Positions 1-10,321 are shown, counted from the first letter of the stretch. The stretch is 64,000 nucleotides of DNA from Candidatus Blochmannia sp. SNP (GCF_036549215.1 NZ_CP144371.1:372001-436000), one strand, 5' to 3'. Notes: generated by a model from the letters alone, not told the origin. Numbers and translations: made by a program.

Positions 1-162
1 TTAATTTTAAGAAGTAATTAATATAATATCAGATAATGTTTTTATTTGTATGAATTATTAAAATTAAAAAATATATACATATTATATATAAACAACATTT
101 TGATATGAATTTTCTAAAAATATATTTTATGCAATTAAACATTCATGATTAGAGGGATTTGT

Positions 163-1887
163 ATGCGTACTGCATATTGTGGACAATTAAATTTGTCCCA
201 TGTTGGATTGGAAGTTACGTTATGTGGTTGGGTAAGTAAATATCGTAATCTTGGTGGTTTAATATTTATTGATTTACGTGATAGAGAAGGATATATACAA
301 GTATGTTTTGATGTTAATCAAAACAGAAAAATGTGTATATCAGCAACCACATTGAAACAAGAATTTTGTATTCAGTTAACAGGCGTGGTTCGTGCACGAC
401 CTAAAAATCAAATTAATAGAAATATGGTTACTGGTTCTATTGAAATAGCTGCAAAAAACTTCATTATTCTTAATACTTCTGAGCCATTACCATTAGATAT
501 TAATCATAATAATATTGAAGAAAATAGATTAAAATATCGTTATCTTGATTTAAGACGTCCAGTTATGTTACATCGAATAAGAACTCGATCGCGTATTATA
601 TCAATTGTTCATCGTTTTATGGAATTAGAAGGATTTTTAAATATTGAGACACCAATATTAACAAAAGTTACTCCAGAAGGTTCGCGTGATTATATTGTTC
701 CTAGTAGATTGCATATAGGTAAAAGTTATGCTTTACCTCAGTCACCTCAGATATTTAAGCAATTATTAATGGTTGCTGGATTTGATAGGTATTATCAAAT
801 TACTAAATGTTTTAGAGATGAGGATTTACGTTCGGATCGTCAGCCAGAGTTTACTCAAATAGATATTGAAACTTCTTTTATGTCCGCACAAAAAATACGA
901 GAACTTATGGAGATTTTTATTCGTATTATTTGGCGTGAAATTCTAAATATAGAATTAGGAACGTTTCCTCAGTTGACGTATTCTGAAGTAATTCAACGTT
1001 TTGGATCTGATACTCCAGATTTAAGAAATCCAATAGAAATGATTGATATATCATATTTATTTAAGTTAAGTCAAAATAGGCTACCCTTTATGCGCACAAA
1101 TAATATTGATATGCAGGTAGTGGTGATGAAAGCGCCTAATGGCAGAAAACTGACGCAAAGACAGATTGATGAATATATTTACTATACTAAAAAATGTGGT
1201 TTGCAGGAATTAATGTGGATTAAGGTTGTTCAATATAATAATGGTAATGCTAAAAAGGAAATTCATGGACCAGTTATTGACTTTTTAGATAATTCAGTAT
1301 TGGATATTATTTTAGAAAAAACTAATACTAAAAATGGTGATATTTTATTTTTTGGATTTAGTGAGGATCAAAATCAATCTATTACAAAAATATTAAGTCC
1401 TTTAAGATCTAAATTAGGTAATGATCTTTGTTTAATTAAAAGAGATTCTTGGGCTCCGTTGTGGGTAATAGATTTCCCGATGTTTAGAAAGAATAGCTAT
1501 GGGCAACTTGTATCTATGCATCATATTTTTACTTCTCCAAAAAATTGTGATATTCACGATTTACAGAAAGATCCATTATTAGTGGCTTCAGAAGCTTATG
1601 ATATGGTTGTCAATGGGTGCGAAGTTGGTAGTGGATCAGTTCGTATTCATTCATTTAATTTACAAAAAGCAGTGTTTAATATTTTAGGTATCACGCAAAA
1701 TGAACAGCAAGAAAAATTTGGGTATTTAATGAATGCTTTAAAATATGGAGCGCCTCCTCATGCTGGTTTAGCATTTGGTTTAGATCGTTTAACTATGTTG
1801 TTAACTGGAGTTAAGAACATACGAGAGGTTATTGCATTTCCTAAAACTACAGCAGCAATAGATTTAATGGTTAATGCACCTGATTAA
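163..1887 (+). CDS. aspS: aspartyl-tRNA synthetase
   Basis: Class II aminoacyl-tRNA synthetase that charges tRNA-Asp with aspartate in the cytoplasm. The protein (about 574 aa) opens with the OB-fold anticodon-binding domain (MRTAYCGQLN, CGWV, FIDLRDREG). It continues through the class II core: motif 1 near YRYLDLRRP, motif 2 near CFRDEDLRSDRQPEF, the bacterial GAD insertion domain, and motif 3 AFGLDRLTMLLTG near the C-terminus. An upstream in-frame ATG at 145 exists, but the ATG at 163 matches the E. coli N-terminus and has AGAGGG a few bases upstream. The C-terminus stops about 16 residues earlier than in E. coli, which removes only the terminal tail. It stands alone, with a gap on each side. 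Assignment is firm. Confidence 0.97.
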   Translation: MRTAYCGQLNLSHVGLEVTLCGWVSKYRNLGGLIFIDLRDREGYIQVCFDVNQNRKMCISATTLKQEFCIQLTGVVRARPKNQINRNMVTGSIEIAAKNFIILNTSEPLPLDINHNNIEENRLKYRYLDLRRPVMLHRIRTRSRIISIVHRFMELEGFLNIETPILTKVTPEGSRDYIVPSRLHIGKSYALPQSPQIFKQLLMVAGFDRYYQITKCFRDEDLRSDRQPEFTQIDIETSFMSAQKIRELMEIFIRIIWREILNIELGTFPQLTYSEVIQRFGSDTPDLRNPIEMIDISYLFKLSQNRLPFMRTNNIDMQVVVMKAPNGRKLTQRQIDEYIYYTKKCGLQELMWIKVVQYNNGNAKKEIHGPVIDFLDNSVLDIILEKTNTKNGDILFFGFSEDQNQSITKILSPLRSKLGNDLCLIKRDSWAPLWVIDFPMFRKNSYGQLVSMHHIFTSPKNCDIHDLQKDPLLVASEAYDMVVNGCEVGSGSVRIHSFNLQKAVFNILGITQNEQQEKFGYLMNALKYGAPPHAGLAFGLDRLTMLLTGVKNIREVIAFPKTTAAIDLMVNAPD

Positions 1888-2172
1888 TATATAATTAAAT
1901 GGTTGGTTTAGTATCATAGTATTTTATGTGGTACATCTATCTGTTAACTATACTTTAAAAGTGTTTAAGGAAGCTATTTTTAGATGTTTTAAAACATAAA
2001 AAGTAATAAATAGAATATTTAGTTTTCATGTTGTTTTGGACAGATTGCTAGGTAATGTGATGTTTAACAGATAGTATTATTAATGTTAAAGTTTTTATTC
2101 TTTTTTATATTTTATTTTAGTTTTTATTAAGTGTTATTCTCTTTGTTAGAAATCGTAATATAAGGCTATTAA

Positions 2173-3534
2173 TTGGTGTGTAGTATTATAGTTCGTTCCA
2201 TTAAGTTATTATATCGTTATTTACATAAATGTTATTTTATAATGTCATCTATATTGCTACTAATTATTATAGTTATGACTATTTGGAAATTTTTTATTCC
2301 GTGTGTATTTAATGAAAGTAAAAAAAAAATTAATAAGGAATTTTATCTTAAGAAAGATGAGTCTAATCAATTTGAAATTATAAAAAATGAAAGATTTTGT
2401 AATAGTGCAATGGTGTATTTTAATATTTTAAAGAAACACTTATATTACAATAAATTATCGAAAGAAATAAATGTGTATAACTATATGGTATGTCAGAATG
2501 ATGTTTTGAGTGAAATTTTAATAAAATATAGTAGTGATGGTATTGATATTTCTGGGATTTCGCTTTTATTGCAACAGTATCCAATACTTAGGAAGTTAGA
2601 AACAGGACAAATACTTTCTTGGATGATAATTACAAAAAAAAAATTACAATGTTTAGTTTGGGATATTTTTCCACAGGAAACTCGTATATATAATCGGGTG
2701 CATGCTAGTTTTACAGAAGGCATTATTAGACTTTTAAATCAATTAAATAATAGTTTATATCCTGCAATTTTATTTATAGGTGAATTACATGGAACATTTA
2801 TCGATAGTGCTCGTGCTTTAGGTATAGAAGAAAATTATATTGTAGATATAAGTAATGCATTACAACATCAATTAGATTTTCGAAAATTGCGTCAAGGGGA
2901 TAGGTTTGCGGTATTGATGTCAACAATGATGGATAGCAGCCACAATGTTAAAAGTAAATTACTCGGGGCAAGATTATTTACTTCTGGTAAAAACTATTAT
3001 ATATTTCGTGCAGATAACGGTAAATTTTATGATCGCGAGGCTGTAAGATTGGAAGGAAGTTTTATACGGTTTCCTACATTAAAACCATTTCGTATATCTT
3101 CTAATTTTAATTTAAACAGATTAAATCCTGTAACCGGACAAGTATCTCCCCATGCCGGGGTTGATTTTGCTATTCCCATTGGCACTCCAGTTTTTTCAGT
3201 AGGAGATGGAGAAGTTATTGTAAGCACATATAGTAAAATTGCTGGTAATTATATAACAATTAGACACAGCCGTCATTGTATAACTCGGTATATGCATTTG
3301 AAAAAGTTATTAGTTATCCCTGGACAAAAAGTTAAACGAGGTGACAATATAGCATTGTCTGGTAATACAGGTCGATCAACAGGTCCTCATTTGCATTTTG
3401 AAATATGGATTAATCATCGCCCTGTGAATCCATTAACTACTAAGATTTTAAATGTTGATAAATTATCAGGAAATGAACGTGTCATATATTTAAATCAAGT
3501 AAAAGATATTATTTCAAAACTACGTTTTGATTAG
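2173..3534 (+). CDS. mepM: murein DD-endopeptidase MepM (YebA), M23 family
   Basis: Periplasmic, membrane-anchored zinc endopeptidase that cuts D-Ala-mDAP cross-links so peptidoglycan can grow. There is an N-terminal membrane segment (about residues 24-42), a LysM-like/OapA-type region, and a C-terminal M23 domain with the zinc ligand pairs HAGVD and GPHLHFE; the protein ends KLRFD as in E. coli. No ATG fits the N-terminus. Alignment to the E. coli start points to TTG at 2173 or GTG at 2176, both just downstream of AAGG at 2162-2165. The next ATG (about residue 24) would remove the start of the anchor. Two runs of ten A lie inside the frame (about 2320 and 2634) and could slip during transcription. 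The znu genes usually next to it are absent. Confidence 0.93.
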   Translation: MVCSIIVRSIKLLYRYLHKCYFIMSSILLLIIIVMTIWKFFIPCVFNESKKKINKEFYLKKDESNQFEIIKNERFCNSAMVYFNILKKHLYYNKLSKEINVYNYMVCQNDVLSEILIKYSSDGIDISGISLLLQQYPILRKLETGQILSWMIITKKKLQCLVWDIFPQETRIYNRVHASFTEGIIRLLNQLNNSLYPAILFIGELHGTFIDSARALGIEENYIVDISNALQHQLDFRKLRQGDRFAVLMSTMMDSSHNVKSKLLGARLFTSGKNYYIFRADNGKFYDREAVRLEGSFIRFPTLKPFRISSNFNLNRLNPVTGQVSPHAGVDFAIPIGTPVFSVGDGEVIVSTYSKIAGNYITIRHSRHCITRYMHLKKLLVIPGQKVKRGDNIALSGNTGRSTGPHLHFEIWINHRPVNPLTTKILNVDKLSGNERVIYLNQVKDIISKLRFD

Positions 3535-3672
3535 AGACATGTTTTGTGATTATTGATTAATAACTAGGGTCTGAGTTTAATGAGAAGTAAACATTATATA
3601 TTGTATATGTGGGGATATGCGATGTATGTATTTTTTAAATTAATTTACAGGAAGATATTGAGATAAGAATAA

Positions 3673-5115
3673 TTATTCTACTTGTAAGATATGGCTTATA
3701 TTCATCATATCACATTTATTGTATGCGTCGTTTTGTATCATAACTACTAATTCACCAGATGTGAGAAATCCTTTGTCACGTAATAAATTTCTAGCATATT
3801 TTGCATCTATCACATTATCGCCTGTTCGATTAAAATAAATAGGAATAACTCCTTTATAAAGAGTAACTATATTTAAGGTATGCTTATGTTGAGATAAAGC
3901 AAAAATAGGTAATTTTGAATTAATACGAGACATTAATAATGTAGTATTTTCAAATTCAGTTAGGGCGATGACAGCACTTACTCCTTCCAAGTTATTAGCA
4001 GTATACATTGCCGATATGGCTATAATTTCTTCGACGTTATTGAATTTTTTTTGATGGGTGTGTGTTAAAAAATTGACGTTTGAAATCTTTTCTGCGCCTA
4101 AGCAGACATTTGCTACTGTTGTTACAGTTTCAGATGGATATTGACCTGTAGCAGTTTCAGCAGATAACATAACTGCATCAGTGCCATCTAATACTGCATT
4201 AGCTACGTCCATTACTTCTGCGCGAGTAGGCATAGAATTATGAACCATAGATTCCATCATTTGTGTTGCAGTAATTACTGCTCGATTAAGAGCACATGCT
4301 CTTTTTATTATTTTTTTTTGAACACCTACTAGCTCTGGTTCTCCAATTTCTACTCCTAAATCTCCTCGAGCTACCATAACTGCATCTGATGCATGAATAA
4401 TATCATCTATTGTTTCATCGGATGCAACTACTTCTGCACGTTCTATTTTAGAAATAATTTTTGCGTGACTACCAGCATCTACAACTAATTTTCGAGCAAA
4501 ATTTAAATCTATACTGCTACGTGGAAATGATATCGCTAGGTAATCAACTCCAATTTGAGCTGCAGTCATAATATCGATTTTGTCTTTATTTGTTAATACT
4601 TTTGCTGAAAGTCCACCTCCTAATTTATTTAGTCCTTTTCGATTAGTTAAAATGCCTCCAATAATTACTTTAGTATAGATTTTAGTATTATGGATGGTTA
4701 TTACTTTTAGTTGAATTTTCCCATCATCTAATAGAAGTAAATCTCCTGAATGTACGTCTTGTGCTAATTCTTCATAATCAACACCTATACATTTATGATC
4801 ACCTATATTGTTCCTCAGCATGGCATCAATTAAAAAGTTATCTCCAGATTTTAAATATATTTTGTTACCTTGAAAAGTTGAGATACGGATTTTAGGTCCT
4901 TGTAAATCTCCAAGAATAGCGACGTGTTTTCTTAGTTTTGAGGCAATCTCGCGTACTTTTTTTGCACGGATAAAGTGTTCTTTTGTTTCTCCATGAGAAA
5001 AATTTAGTCGTACTATATTTGCTCCTGAAACAATTATTTTCTCAAGGTTATTATCTTTATCTGTAGCAGGTCCTAGAGTGGCGATAATTTTTGTTCTTCT
5101 CAATTGGCGAGGCAT
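3673..5115 (-). CDS. pykA: pyruvate kinase II
   Basis: Makes pyruvate and ATP from phosphoenolpyruvate and ADP, the last step of glycolysis. At 480 aa it equals E. coli PykA in length. It begins with [14 protein letters not shown] and carries [15 protein letters not shown], the catalytic Lys region KIERAEV, the metal and substrate loop [13 protein letters not shown], and TATQMMESM. It is closer to the PykA than the PykF type ([10 protein letters not shown]). The start has AAGGA ten bases upstream. In E. coli the repressor gene hexR lies between pykA and zwf; here only 611 non-coding bases separate the divergent pair, so hexR is lost from this site. lpxM, another usual neighbour, is also absent. 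Confidence 0.97.
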   Translation of the reverse strand: MPRQLRRTKIIATLGPATDKDNNLEKIIVSGANIVRLNFSHGETKEHFIRAKKVREIASKLRKHVAILGDLQGPKIRISTFQGNKIYLKSGDNFLIDAMLRNNIGDHKCIGVDYEELAQDVHSGDLLLLDDGKIQLKVITIHNTKIYTKVIIGGILTNRKGLNKLGGGLSAKVLTNKDKIDIMTAAQIGVDYLAISFPRSSIDLNFARKLVVDAGSHAKIISKIERAEVVASDETIDDIIHASDAVMVARGDLGVEIGEPELVGVQKKIIKRACALNRAVITATQMMESMVHNSMPTRAEVMDVANAVLDGTDAVMLSAETATGQYPSETVTTVANVCLGAEKISNVNFLTHTHQKKFNNVEEIIAISAMYTANNLEGVSAVIALTEFENTTLLMSRINSKLPIFALSQHKHTLNIVTLYKGVIPIYFNRTGDNVIDAKYARNLLRDKGFLTSGELVVMIQNDAYNKCDMMNISHILQVE

Positions 5116-5726
5116 AATTAATTCCTTATGGACTTAAGCATAAACAATAAATATTAAAGAATGATGAATAATCATCATGTTGTTAATGTATGATAATTGT
5201 TATTATTTTACATTAAATCTTAATATGTTATATGGTAGTTCTATATATAGTATAATATCTATTTTGAATATCTATAAAATAATCTATTAATATTTTTTAT
5301 AAATATTAATAGTGCAGGAGGACAACTAAATTTAATATTAGAATTTCACAATGAATCATGCTATCTAAACATATAGATGTTTTAGTTGTAATTGGATGTC
5401 ATTATCTTTAAGATAAATAAATTCTTTAATTATAAATAGACTTGTGATACGGTGATTTAGTTATGATAAATAGATATTATACTTATTTATGATAATATTT
5501 AAATATATTAAGTTTTTTAGAATACGTAGTTTTAATTGCATATTTTAAAATTATGTTGATACTGTGACAATATACAGATAACTAATATTAGGTGCCATAT
5601 ATGACATCTGGTTTTTATGGGTTTTTATTTGATATTTAATCAATGTATCTACGTTTATTTTAGGTCATTTATGTTTATATTGTAATTAAATATAATAATC
5701 ACAAACTAACATATCAGAGAATAAAT
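5116..5726. other. non-coding gap between divergent pykA and zwf
   Basis: 611 bases with no supportable gene, where E. coli has hexR. It holds a 12-bp hairpin (5284-5295 with 5301-5312, 5-base loop) followed directly by AGGAGG at 5316-5321. That ribosome-binding-like site has no open frame at proper distance. Promoters for both flanking genes should lie here, but none is convincing. Confidence 0.6.
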
Positions 5727-7205
5727 ATGCAAGCAACATCTATTACTCAAGCATGTAATTTAATTATTTTTGGAACTAAAGGTGATTTAACGCGTAGAAA
5801 GTTGTTTCCATCATTATATCAGTTAGAAAAAATAGGCGCTATTCATCCTGATACACGAATTATAGGAGTAGGTCGTGCAGCATGGAGCCTTGTTATGTAT
5901 ATTGAAGTTGTATATGCTGCTTTAAAAAAGTTTATGCACGATCCTATTGATGAATCTTTATGGTGTATTTTTAGAGCACGACTTGATTTTTGTAATTTAG
6001 ATGTATATCAAACTGAACGATTTATTCACTTATTGGATAAATTACAGAACACAGACATAGCAACAGTAAATTATTTGGCTACACCGCCTGATACTTTTGG
6101 TGTTATATGTAAAGGATTGAGTACTATTGGATTAAACAAAAAATCAAATCGTATAGTTATAGAAAAACCATTGGGTACTAATTTGGATTCTGCTCGTATT
6201 ATTAATGCTCAGATATCAAAATATTTTGAAGAGAAACAAATTTATCGTATTGATCATTATTTAGGAAAAGAAACAGTTTTAAATTTGTTGGCATTACGTT
6301 TCGCAAATTATTTATTTTCTTCAAATTGGGACAATAATACTATTGATCATGTGCAAATTACTGTAGCGGAAGAGGTAGGTATTGAAGGTCGTTGGGGTTA
6401 CTTTGATTCGATAGGTCAAATGCGTGATATGATACAAAGTCATTTATTACAGATTTTGACTATTATAGCTATGTCACCTCCATCTAATTTGAGCGCTGAT
6501 TGTATTCGAGATGAAAAAGTTAAAGTGCTTCGGTCATTACGGAGGATTGATTGCAATAATGTACATAATGTTACAGTTCGTGGACAATACACGTCTGGTT
6601 TTATTCATGGAAAACCAGTTCCAGGCTATTTAGAAGAAAAGGGAGCCAATAAGAGTAGTAATACTGAGACATTTGTATCTCTTTGTGTTAACATAGATGA
6701 CTGGCGTTGGGCTGGCGTTCCGTTTTATCTGCGTACTGGAAAGAGATTACCAACTAAATGTTCTGAAATTGTAATTTTTTTTAAAAAACCAGTGATTAAT
6801 TTATTTCCTGATTCATATCGAGATTTGCCTAATAATAAGTTGACCATTCGATTACAACCAGACGAAGGCATAGATGTTCAAATTTTGAATAAAATACCTG
6901 GATTAGGCCATAAGCATCGGTTACAAGCTACTAAATTAAATTTGAGTTTTTACAAAACTTTTTGTTCAGAACATATAGTCGATGCATATGAGCGATTATT
7001 ATTGGAAACAATGCGCGGGATTCAAGCATTATTTGTTCGTCATGATGAAATAGAAGGAGCTTGGAAGTGGGTTGATTCTATCATACAATCTTGGGAATCA
7101 GAAAATAATATACCAAAGCTTTACCAAGCTGGTACTTGGGGGCCTGTAGATTCTATGACTATGATTGCTAAAGATGGTCGTTTTTGGAATGAATATAAAT
7201 TGTAG
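5727..7205 (+). CDS. zwf: glucose-6-phosphate 1-dehydrogenase
   Basis: Oxidises glucose-6-phosphate to 6-phosphogluconolactone with NADP, giving NADPH and entry to the pentose phosphate pathway. The 492 aa match the family length (E. coli 491). The nucleotide-binding motif IFGTKGDLTRRKL is at about residues 13-26, and the active-site signature RIDHYLGKE at about 175. The C-terminal half is strongly conserved (GVPFYLRTGKRLPTK, KLTIRLQPDEG). It probably supplies NADPH for the fatty acid and DsbB-independent biosynthetic steps encoded nearby. No SoxS-type box was recognised upstream. Confidence 0.97.
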   Translation: MQATSITQACNLIIFGTKGDLTRRKLFPSLYQLEKIGAIHPDTRIIGVGRAAWSLVMYIEVVYAALKKFMHDPIDESLWCIFRARLDFCNLDVYQTERFIHLLDKLQNTDIATVNYLATPPDTFGVICKGLSTIGLNKKSNRIVIEKPLGTNLDSARIINAQISKYFEEKQIYRIDHYLGKETVLNLLALRFANYLFSSNWDNNTIDHVQITVAEEVGIEGRWGYFDSIGQMRDMIQSHLLQILTIIAMSPPSNLSADCIRDEKVKVLRSLRRIDCNNVHNVTVRGQYTSGFIHGKPVPGYLEEKGANKSSNTETFVSLCVNIDDWRWAGVPFYLRTGKRLPTKCSEIVIFFKKPVINLFPDSYRDLPNNKLTIRLQPDEGIDVQILNKIPGLGHKHRLQATKLNLSFYKTFCSEHIVDAYERLLLETMRGIQALFVRHDEIEGAWKWVDSIIQSWESENNIPKLYQAGTWGPVDSMTMIAKDGRFWNEYKL

Positions 7206-7223
7206 ACGTAATTAATTTTGAAT

Positions 7224-7246
7224 AGACTATATAAGTCTTACTATTT
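7224..7246 (+). terminator. possible weak terminator after zwf
   Basis: A 5-bp stem (AGACT 7224-7228 with AGTCT 7234-7238) is followed within four bases by a run of six T, 19 bases past the zwf stop. The stem is short, so the call is tentative. Confidence 0.3.
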
Positions 7247-7453
7247 TTTAATATTGTTAATTAATAAAGTTTTTAAATTTGTATTTTTTATACAAAGATG
7301 TTTGTGTGTGATTAGGTATTTTAGATTGTTTTAGATATTGAAATACAGGTACGTGTATTTTATGTGAAGGATTATTTCGAATTGAGTAATTATGTATAGT
7401 AAAGTATTGTCTTAATATTTTTGGTTTTTTGTTAAATAGGAAAATTATTTTTT

Positions 7454-8386
7454 ATGGTACGTATTATATTATTTTTAATTACCAATTTGTCGGTAATGAT
7501 ATTATTTGGTAGTATACTGAGTTTGTTGGGATTATGGTCGTCTACTACATTTTGGTTAGTCAGAATGGCTGGAATATTTGGTTTTGGGGGTGCTATTATT
7601 TCTTTATTTTTGTCAAAATTTGTAGCTTTATCTGTAGTTAATGGTGTAATTATTAACAAAGCGTCTAACGATATGGAAAATTGGTTATTAAAAATAATAC
7701 ATAAACAGGCCAGTAAATTAGATATTGGTGCACCACAATTAGCTATTTATGATTCTATGGATATGAATGCTTTTGCTACAGGTGCAAGAAGAAATTCGGC
7801 ATTAATAGCAGTTAGTACTGGTCTTTTGAAAAATATGAAGCAGGAATCAATTGAAGCCGTTATTGCTCATGAAATGAATCATATTGCTTCTGGTGATATG
7901 ATTACTATGACTCTCATTCAAGGTGTGGTTAATACTTTTGTTATTTTTATATCACGTAGTCTTGCTAAATTGATTGCTTATTGGACTTCATTTATGCAGG
8001 ATCAAGATAATGAACAACTTGATACTAATCATCATCATGAAGATGTGAATAGTTCTTTAACGTATGTTATTATATCTGCTCTTTTAGAGATTTTATTTGG
8101 TATGTTTGCAAGCGTGATTGTATTTTGGTTTTCTCGTCATCGTGAATTCTATGCAGATGCTGGATCTGCTAAATTAGTGGGGTGTAAAAATATGATTGCT
8201 GCTTTACAAGAATTAAAATGTAGTTATGAGTCTCAAACATCTAATAGTATCGCTACATTGTATATTAATAGTGTTAAAAAAAATAGCTTGATAAGCGATT
8301 TATTTGCATCTCATCCTTCTATAGATAAAAGGATAGAAGCGTTGCAACATGGTACTTATTTGAATAAATCGTCTTATTTTTTCTAA
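7454..8386 (+). CDS. htpX: membrane-bound zinc metalloprotease HtpX
   Basis: Inner-membrane M48 protease that degrades misfolded membrane proteins together with FtsH. Two N-terminal membrane segments (about residues 4-24 and 33-55) precede the zinc motif HEMNH (about residue 140). Two further membrane segments follow, and then the third-ligand region RHREFYADAGSAKLVG. At 310 aa it is about 17 longer than E. coli HtpX; the extra length is a His/Asp/Asn-rich loop after residue 180 and a short C-terminal tail. The start at 7454 follows AGGA at about 7439. It is monocistronic between zwf and cspC. Confidence 0.95.
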   Translation: MVRIILFLITNLSVMILFGSILSLLGLWSSTTFWLVRMAGIFGFGGAIISLFLSKFVALSVVNGVIINKASNDMENWLLKIIHKQASKLDIGAPQLAIYDSMDMNAFATGARRNSALIAVSTGLLKNMKQESIEAVIAHEMNHIASGDMITMTLIQGVVNTFVIFISRSLAKLIAYWTSFMQDQDNEQLDTNHHHEDVNSSLTYVIISALLEILFGMFASVIVFWFSRHREFYADAGSAKLVGCKNMIAALQELKCSYESQTSNSIATLYINSVKKNSLISDLFASHPSIDKRIEALQHGTYLNKSSYFF

Positions 8387-8844
8387 ACAAATAATTACGT
8401 ACGTGTTCTATTTTATTTTATTTTATAAAATGGTTGATTTATGGATTTTTATAAATGAAACCATCATATGATTTGCAAAATAAAAAATAAATGTTACTAT
8501 GCAAACAGAGTTTTGTATAAGTTAAACGTTTTTATAAATATATTGATTCTTCATATAAAAATGATTTGAAAAAAAAATAAGGAATTCATGTGTATTATTG
8601 ATTAATATCATATAATCATATAATTATATAATTATATAATTATATGATTATATGATAAGGTATCAGGTAAACCGAGATATGCTTCCGTATGTAAGTGGTA
8701 TTTTGATAAATTCAGTAAAGAAGTGTTGTTATGTATGAATAATATAATTTCCTCTTATTTGAATGTTTCACGAGAATAATAACTCTGGTTTGTCTTTTAA
8801 TCGCTGTTACGGCAAATGTAAACACTCTAAAGGAAATACGTAAG
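8387..8844. other. non-coding gap between htpX and cspC
   Basis: 458 bases without a gene. It holds the 52-bp perfect palindrome listed separately and a less AT-rich stretch from about 8760 to 8844 that is likely the cspC leader. An imperfect hairpin (ATGGTT 8430-8435 with AACCAT 8459-8464) lies about 45 bases after htpX and could end its transcript. Confidence 0.5.
8606..8657. repeat. 52-bp perfect palindrome built of ATATAATT units
   Basis: Bases 8606-8631 are the exact reverse complement of 8632-8657 with no spacer. The centre is a tandem run of an 8-base ATATAATT unit, and the arms end in TCATATAATC / GATTATATGA. It could extrude as a cruciform or fold as a long hairpin in RNA. It sits about 190 bases upstream of cspC. 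Function unknown. Confidence 0.8.
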
Positions 8845-9054
8845 ATGGCAAAAATTAAAGGTCAAGTAAAGTGGTTTAATGAATCTAAAGGTTTTGGTTT
8901 TATTACACCGTCAGATGGTAGTAAAGATGTTTTTGTACATTTTTCTGCTATTCAAGGAAATGGATTTAAAACTTTATCTGAAGGACAAAATGTAGAATTT
9001 GAAATTCAAGATGGACATAAAGGCCCATCTGCTGTTAATGTGACAACTTTATAA
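8845..9054 (+). CDS. cspC: cold-shock-like protein CspC
   Basis: Small OB-fold RNA-binding protein (69 aa) that melts RNA secondary structure, acts as an antiterminator and stabilises stress mRNAs. It carries both RNA-binding motifs, KGFGFI and DVFVHF, and is nearly identical to E. coli CspC ([25 protein letters not shown] rather than the QTNGFKTL of CspE). A strong ribosome site AAGGAAATACG precedes the ATG. The leader (about 8760-8844) is richer in G/C than the surrounding gap and may be structured. The gene is highly conserved relative to its neighbours, as expected for a heavily used small protein. Confidence 0.96.
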   Translation: MAKIKGQVKWFNESKGFGFITPSDGSKDVFVHFSAIQGNGFKTLSEGQNVEFEIQDGHKGPSAVNVTTL

Positions 9055-9438
9055 TATATATGTGTATTATATACTTTATATATGTAATTAAGGATGTTAA
9101 AAAGGTATAAGGTGGTGGTGGTTGGTGTAAATTATAAAAAAATTATAAAAAATAAACAGCGAGTATCATGGTATACAAATTTACTGTTGATATGAAATAC
9201 ATAGATAGTGCAGTGCTTTATTTTAAAGTTTAAAAGATTATGTGTAAAGCTATATATGTAGTATTAATGTGTTAATTTAGTAATTTTGGAAGAGATCTAA
9301 AAGAGTATAACGGTTACTGCTGTGTTTGTGTTTGTTTCTAAAAATAAGAGAACCTATTTTATTTATCGTGTGTTGTTGTCATAGAACTTCAGGTTCTCTT
9401 ATTTTTTGTAGATTTACTTTTTGATTGATCTATTTCGG
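9055..9438. other. convergent gap between cspC and manZ
   Basis: 384 bases separating two converging genes. The only clear element is the bidirectional terminator at 9340-9406, and no open frame is supportable. Confidence 0.6.
9340..9406. terminator. bidirectional terminator between cspC and manZ
   Basis: A 16-bp perfect stem (9340-9355 with 9391-9406, core AGAGAACCT / AGGTTCTCT) encloses a 35-base loop. It ends in T-runs on both strands (TTTTTT on plus, TTTTT on minus). It lies 33 bases from the manZ stop and 286 from the cspC stop, as expected for a shared terminator of converging genes. The long loop is unusual. Confidence 0.65.
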
Positions 9439-10305
9439 TTAAAGCCCTAACAATCCTATCCAGTATCCGAAAATTCCAATCCCAAAAAATCCTATAATAA
9501 TCCATAGTGCATTTATTTTGTTATTTAGCAACCACATACAAGCAAATGTTAATAATAAAGGAATAAATCCAGGCATGAGTTGATCTAAAATATTTTGTAC
9601 GGTAGTAACTACTGTATTTCCATCATTATCAGTAAGCTTAGAAAGCACACATGGAACGTTTACATGCGTCCATTTATTAACTAATGCTCCCATAACAAAT
9701 AAACCTAAAATTGAAGAACCTTCTGTTAGTTTTTTTAACACTCCTCCTTTCATATCATTAACAATGCTTACGCCTTTCTTATAACCGTATATAATGCCAT
9801 AATAACGAGTAGCTAATCTAGTTGTGTTAAATAGAATAAAAAATAGACATGGACCTAATAAATTTCCACTCATAGCGATTCCTGCTCCTAAGGCAGCAAA
9901 CACTGGTCTAGCAGTTCCCCAAAATATTGGATCACCTACTCCAGCAAGAGGGCCCATTAATCCTATTTTTAAACCATTGATGGAAGCATTATCTATAGTA
10001 GTAGCACCATTAGCTTTTTGTTCTTCCATGGCCATGGTAACTCCTAATATAGGAGCAGCAACATAGGGATGTGTATTAAAGAATTCTAAATGTCGTTTAA
10101 TTGCTTCTTTTTGATTTTCGCTGCGTTTAGGATATAAACGTTTAATTATTGGAATCATAGTAAAACAAAATCCTAATGCTTGCATACGTTCAAAGTTCCA
10201 AGACCCTTGGAAAAGGTTAGAACGAATAAAAGCTGCGCGTATATCACTTTTTCTTAATTTTATTATTTTTGTTTTAGTATGAATTGTTTGAGGATTATTA
10301 ATCAT
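9439..10305 (-). CDS. manZ: mannose PTS permease component IID
   Basis: Inner-membrane IID subunit that, with ManY, forms the sugar channel of the mannose/glucose phosphotransferase system. The 288 aa protein aligns throughout with E. coli ManZ (LRKSDIRAAFIRSNLFQGSWNFERMQALGF; LGPCLFFILFNTTRLATRYYG; C-terminal GYWIGLLGL). It has several C-terminal hydrophobic stretches. It is the last gene of the manXYZ operon, 16 bases after manY, and its transcript should end at the shared terminator near 9340-9406. Confidence 0.97.
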   Translation of the reverse strand: MINNPQTIHTKTKIIKLRKSDIRAAFIRSNLFQGSWNFERMQALGFCFTMIPIIKRLYPKRSENQKEAIKRHLEFFNTHPYVAAPILGVTMAMEEQKANGATTIDNASINGLKIGLMGPLAGVGDPIFWGTARPVFAALGAGIAMSGNLLGPCLFFILFNTTRLATRYYGIIYGYKKGVSIVNDMKGGVLKKLTEGSSILGLFVMGALVNKWTHVNVPCVLSKLTDNDGNTVVTTVQNILDQLMPGFIPLLLTFACMWLLNNKINALWIIIGFFGIGIFGYWIGLLGL

Positions 10306-10321
10306 TATAATTACCTATTAA

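Noticed and set aside
5116-5726. Sox/Mar-type box upstream of zwf
   Set aside because: No recognisable motif; AT-rich background gives only chance partial matches.
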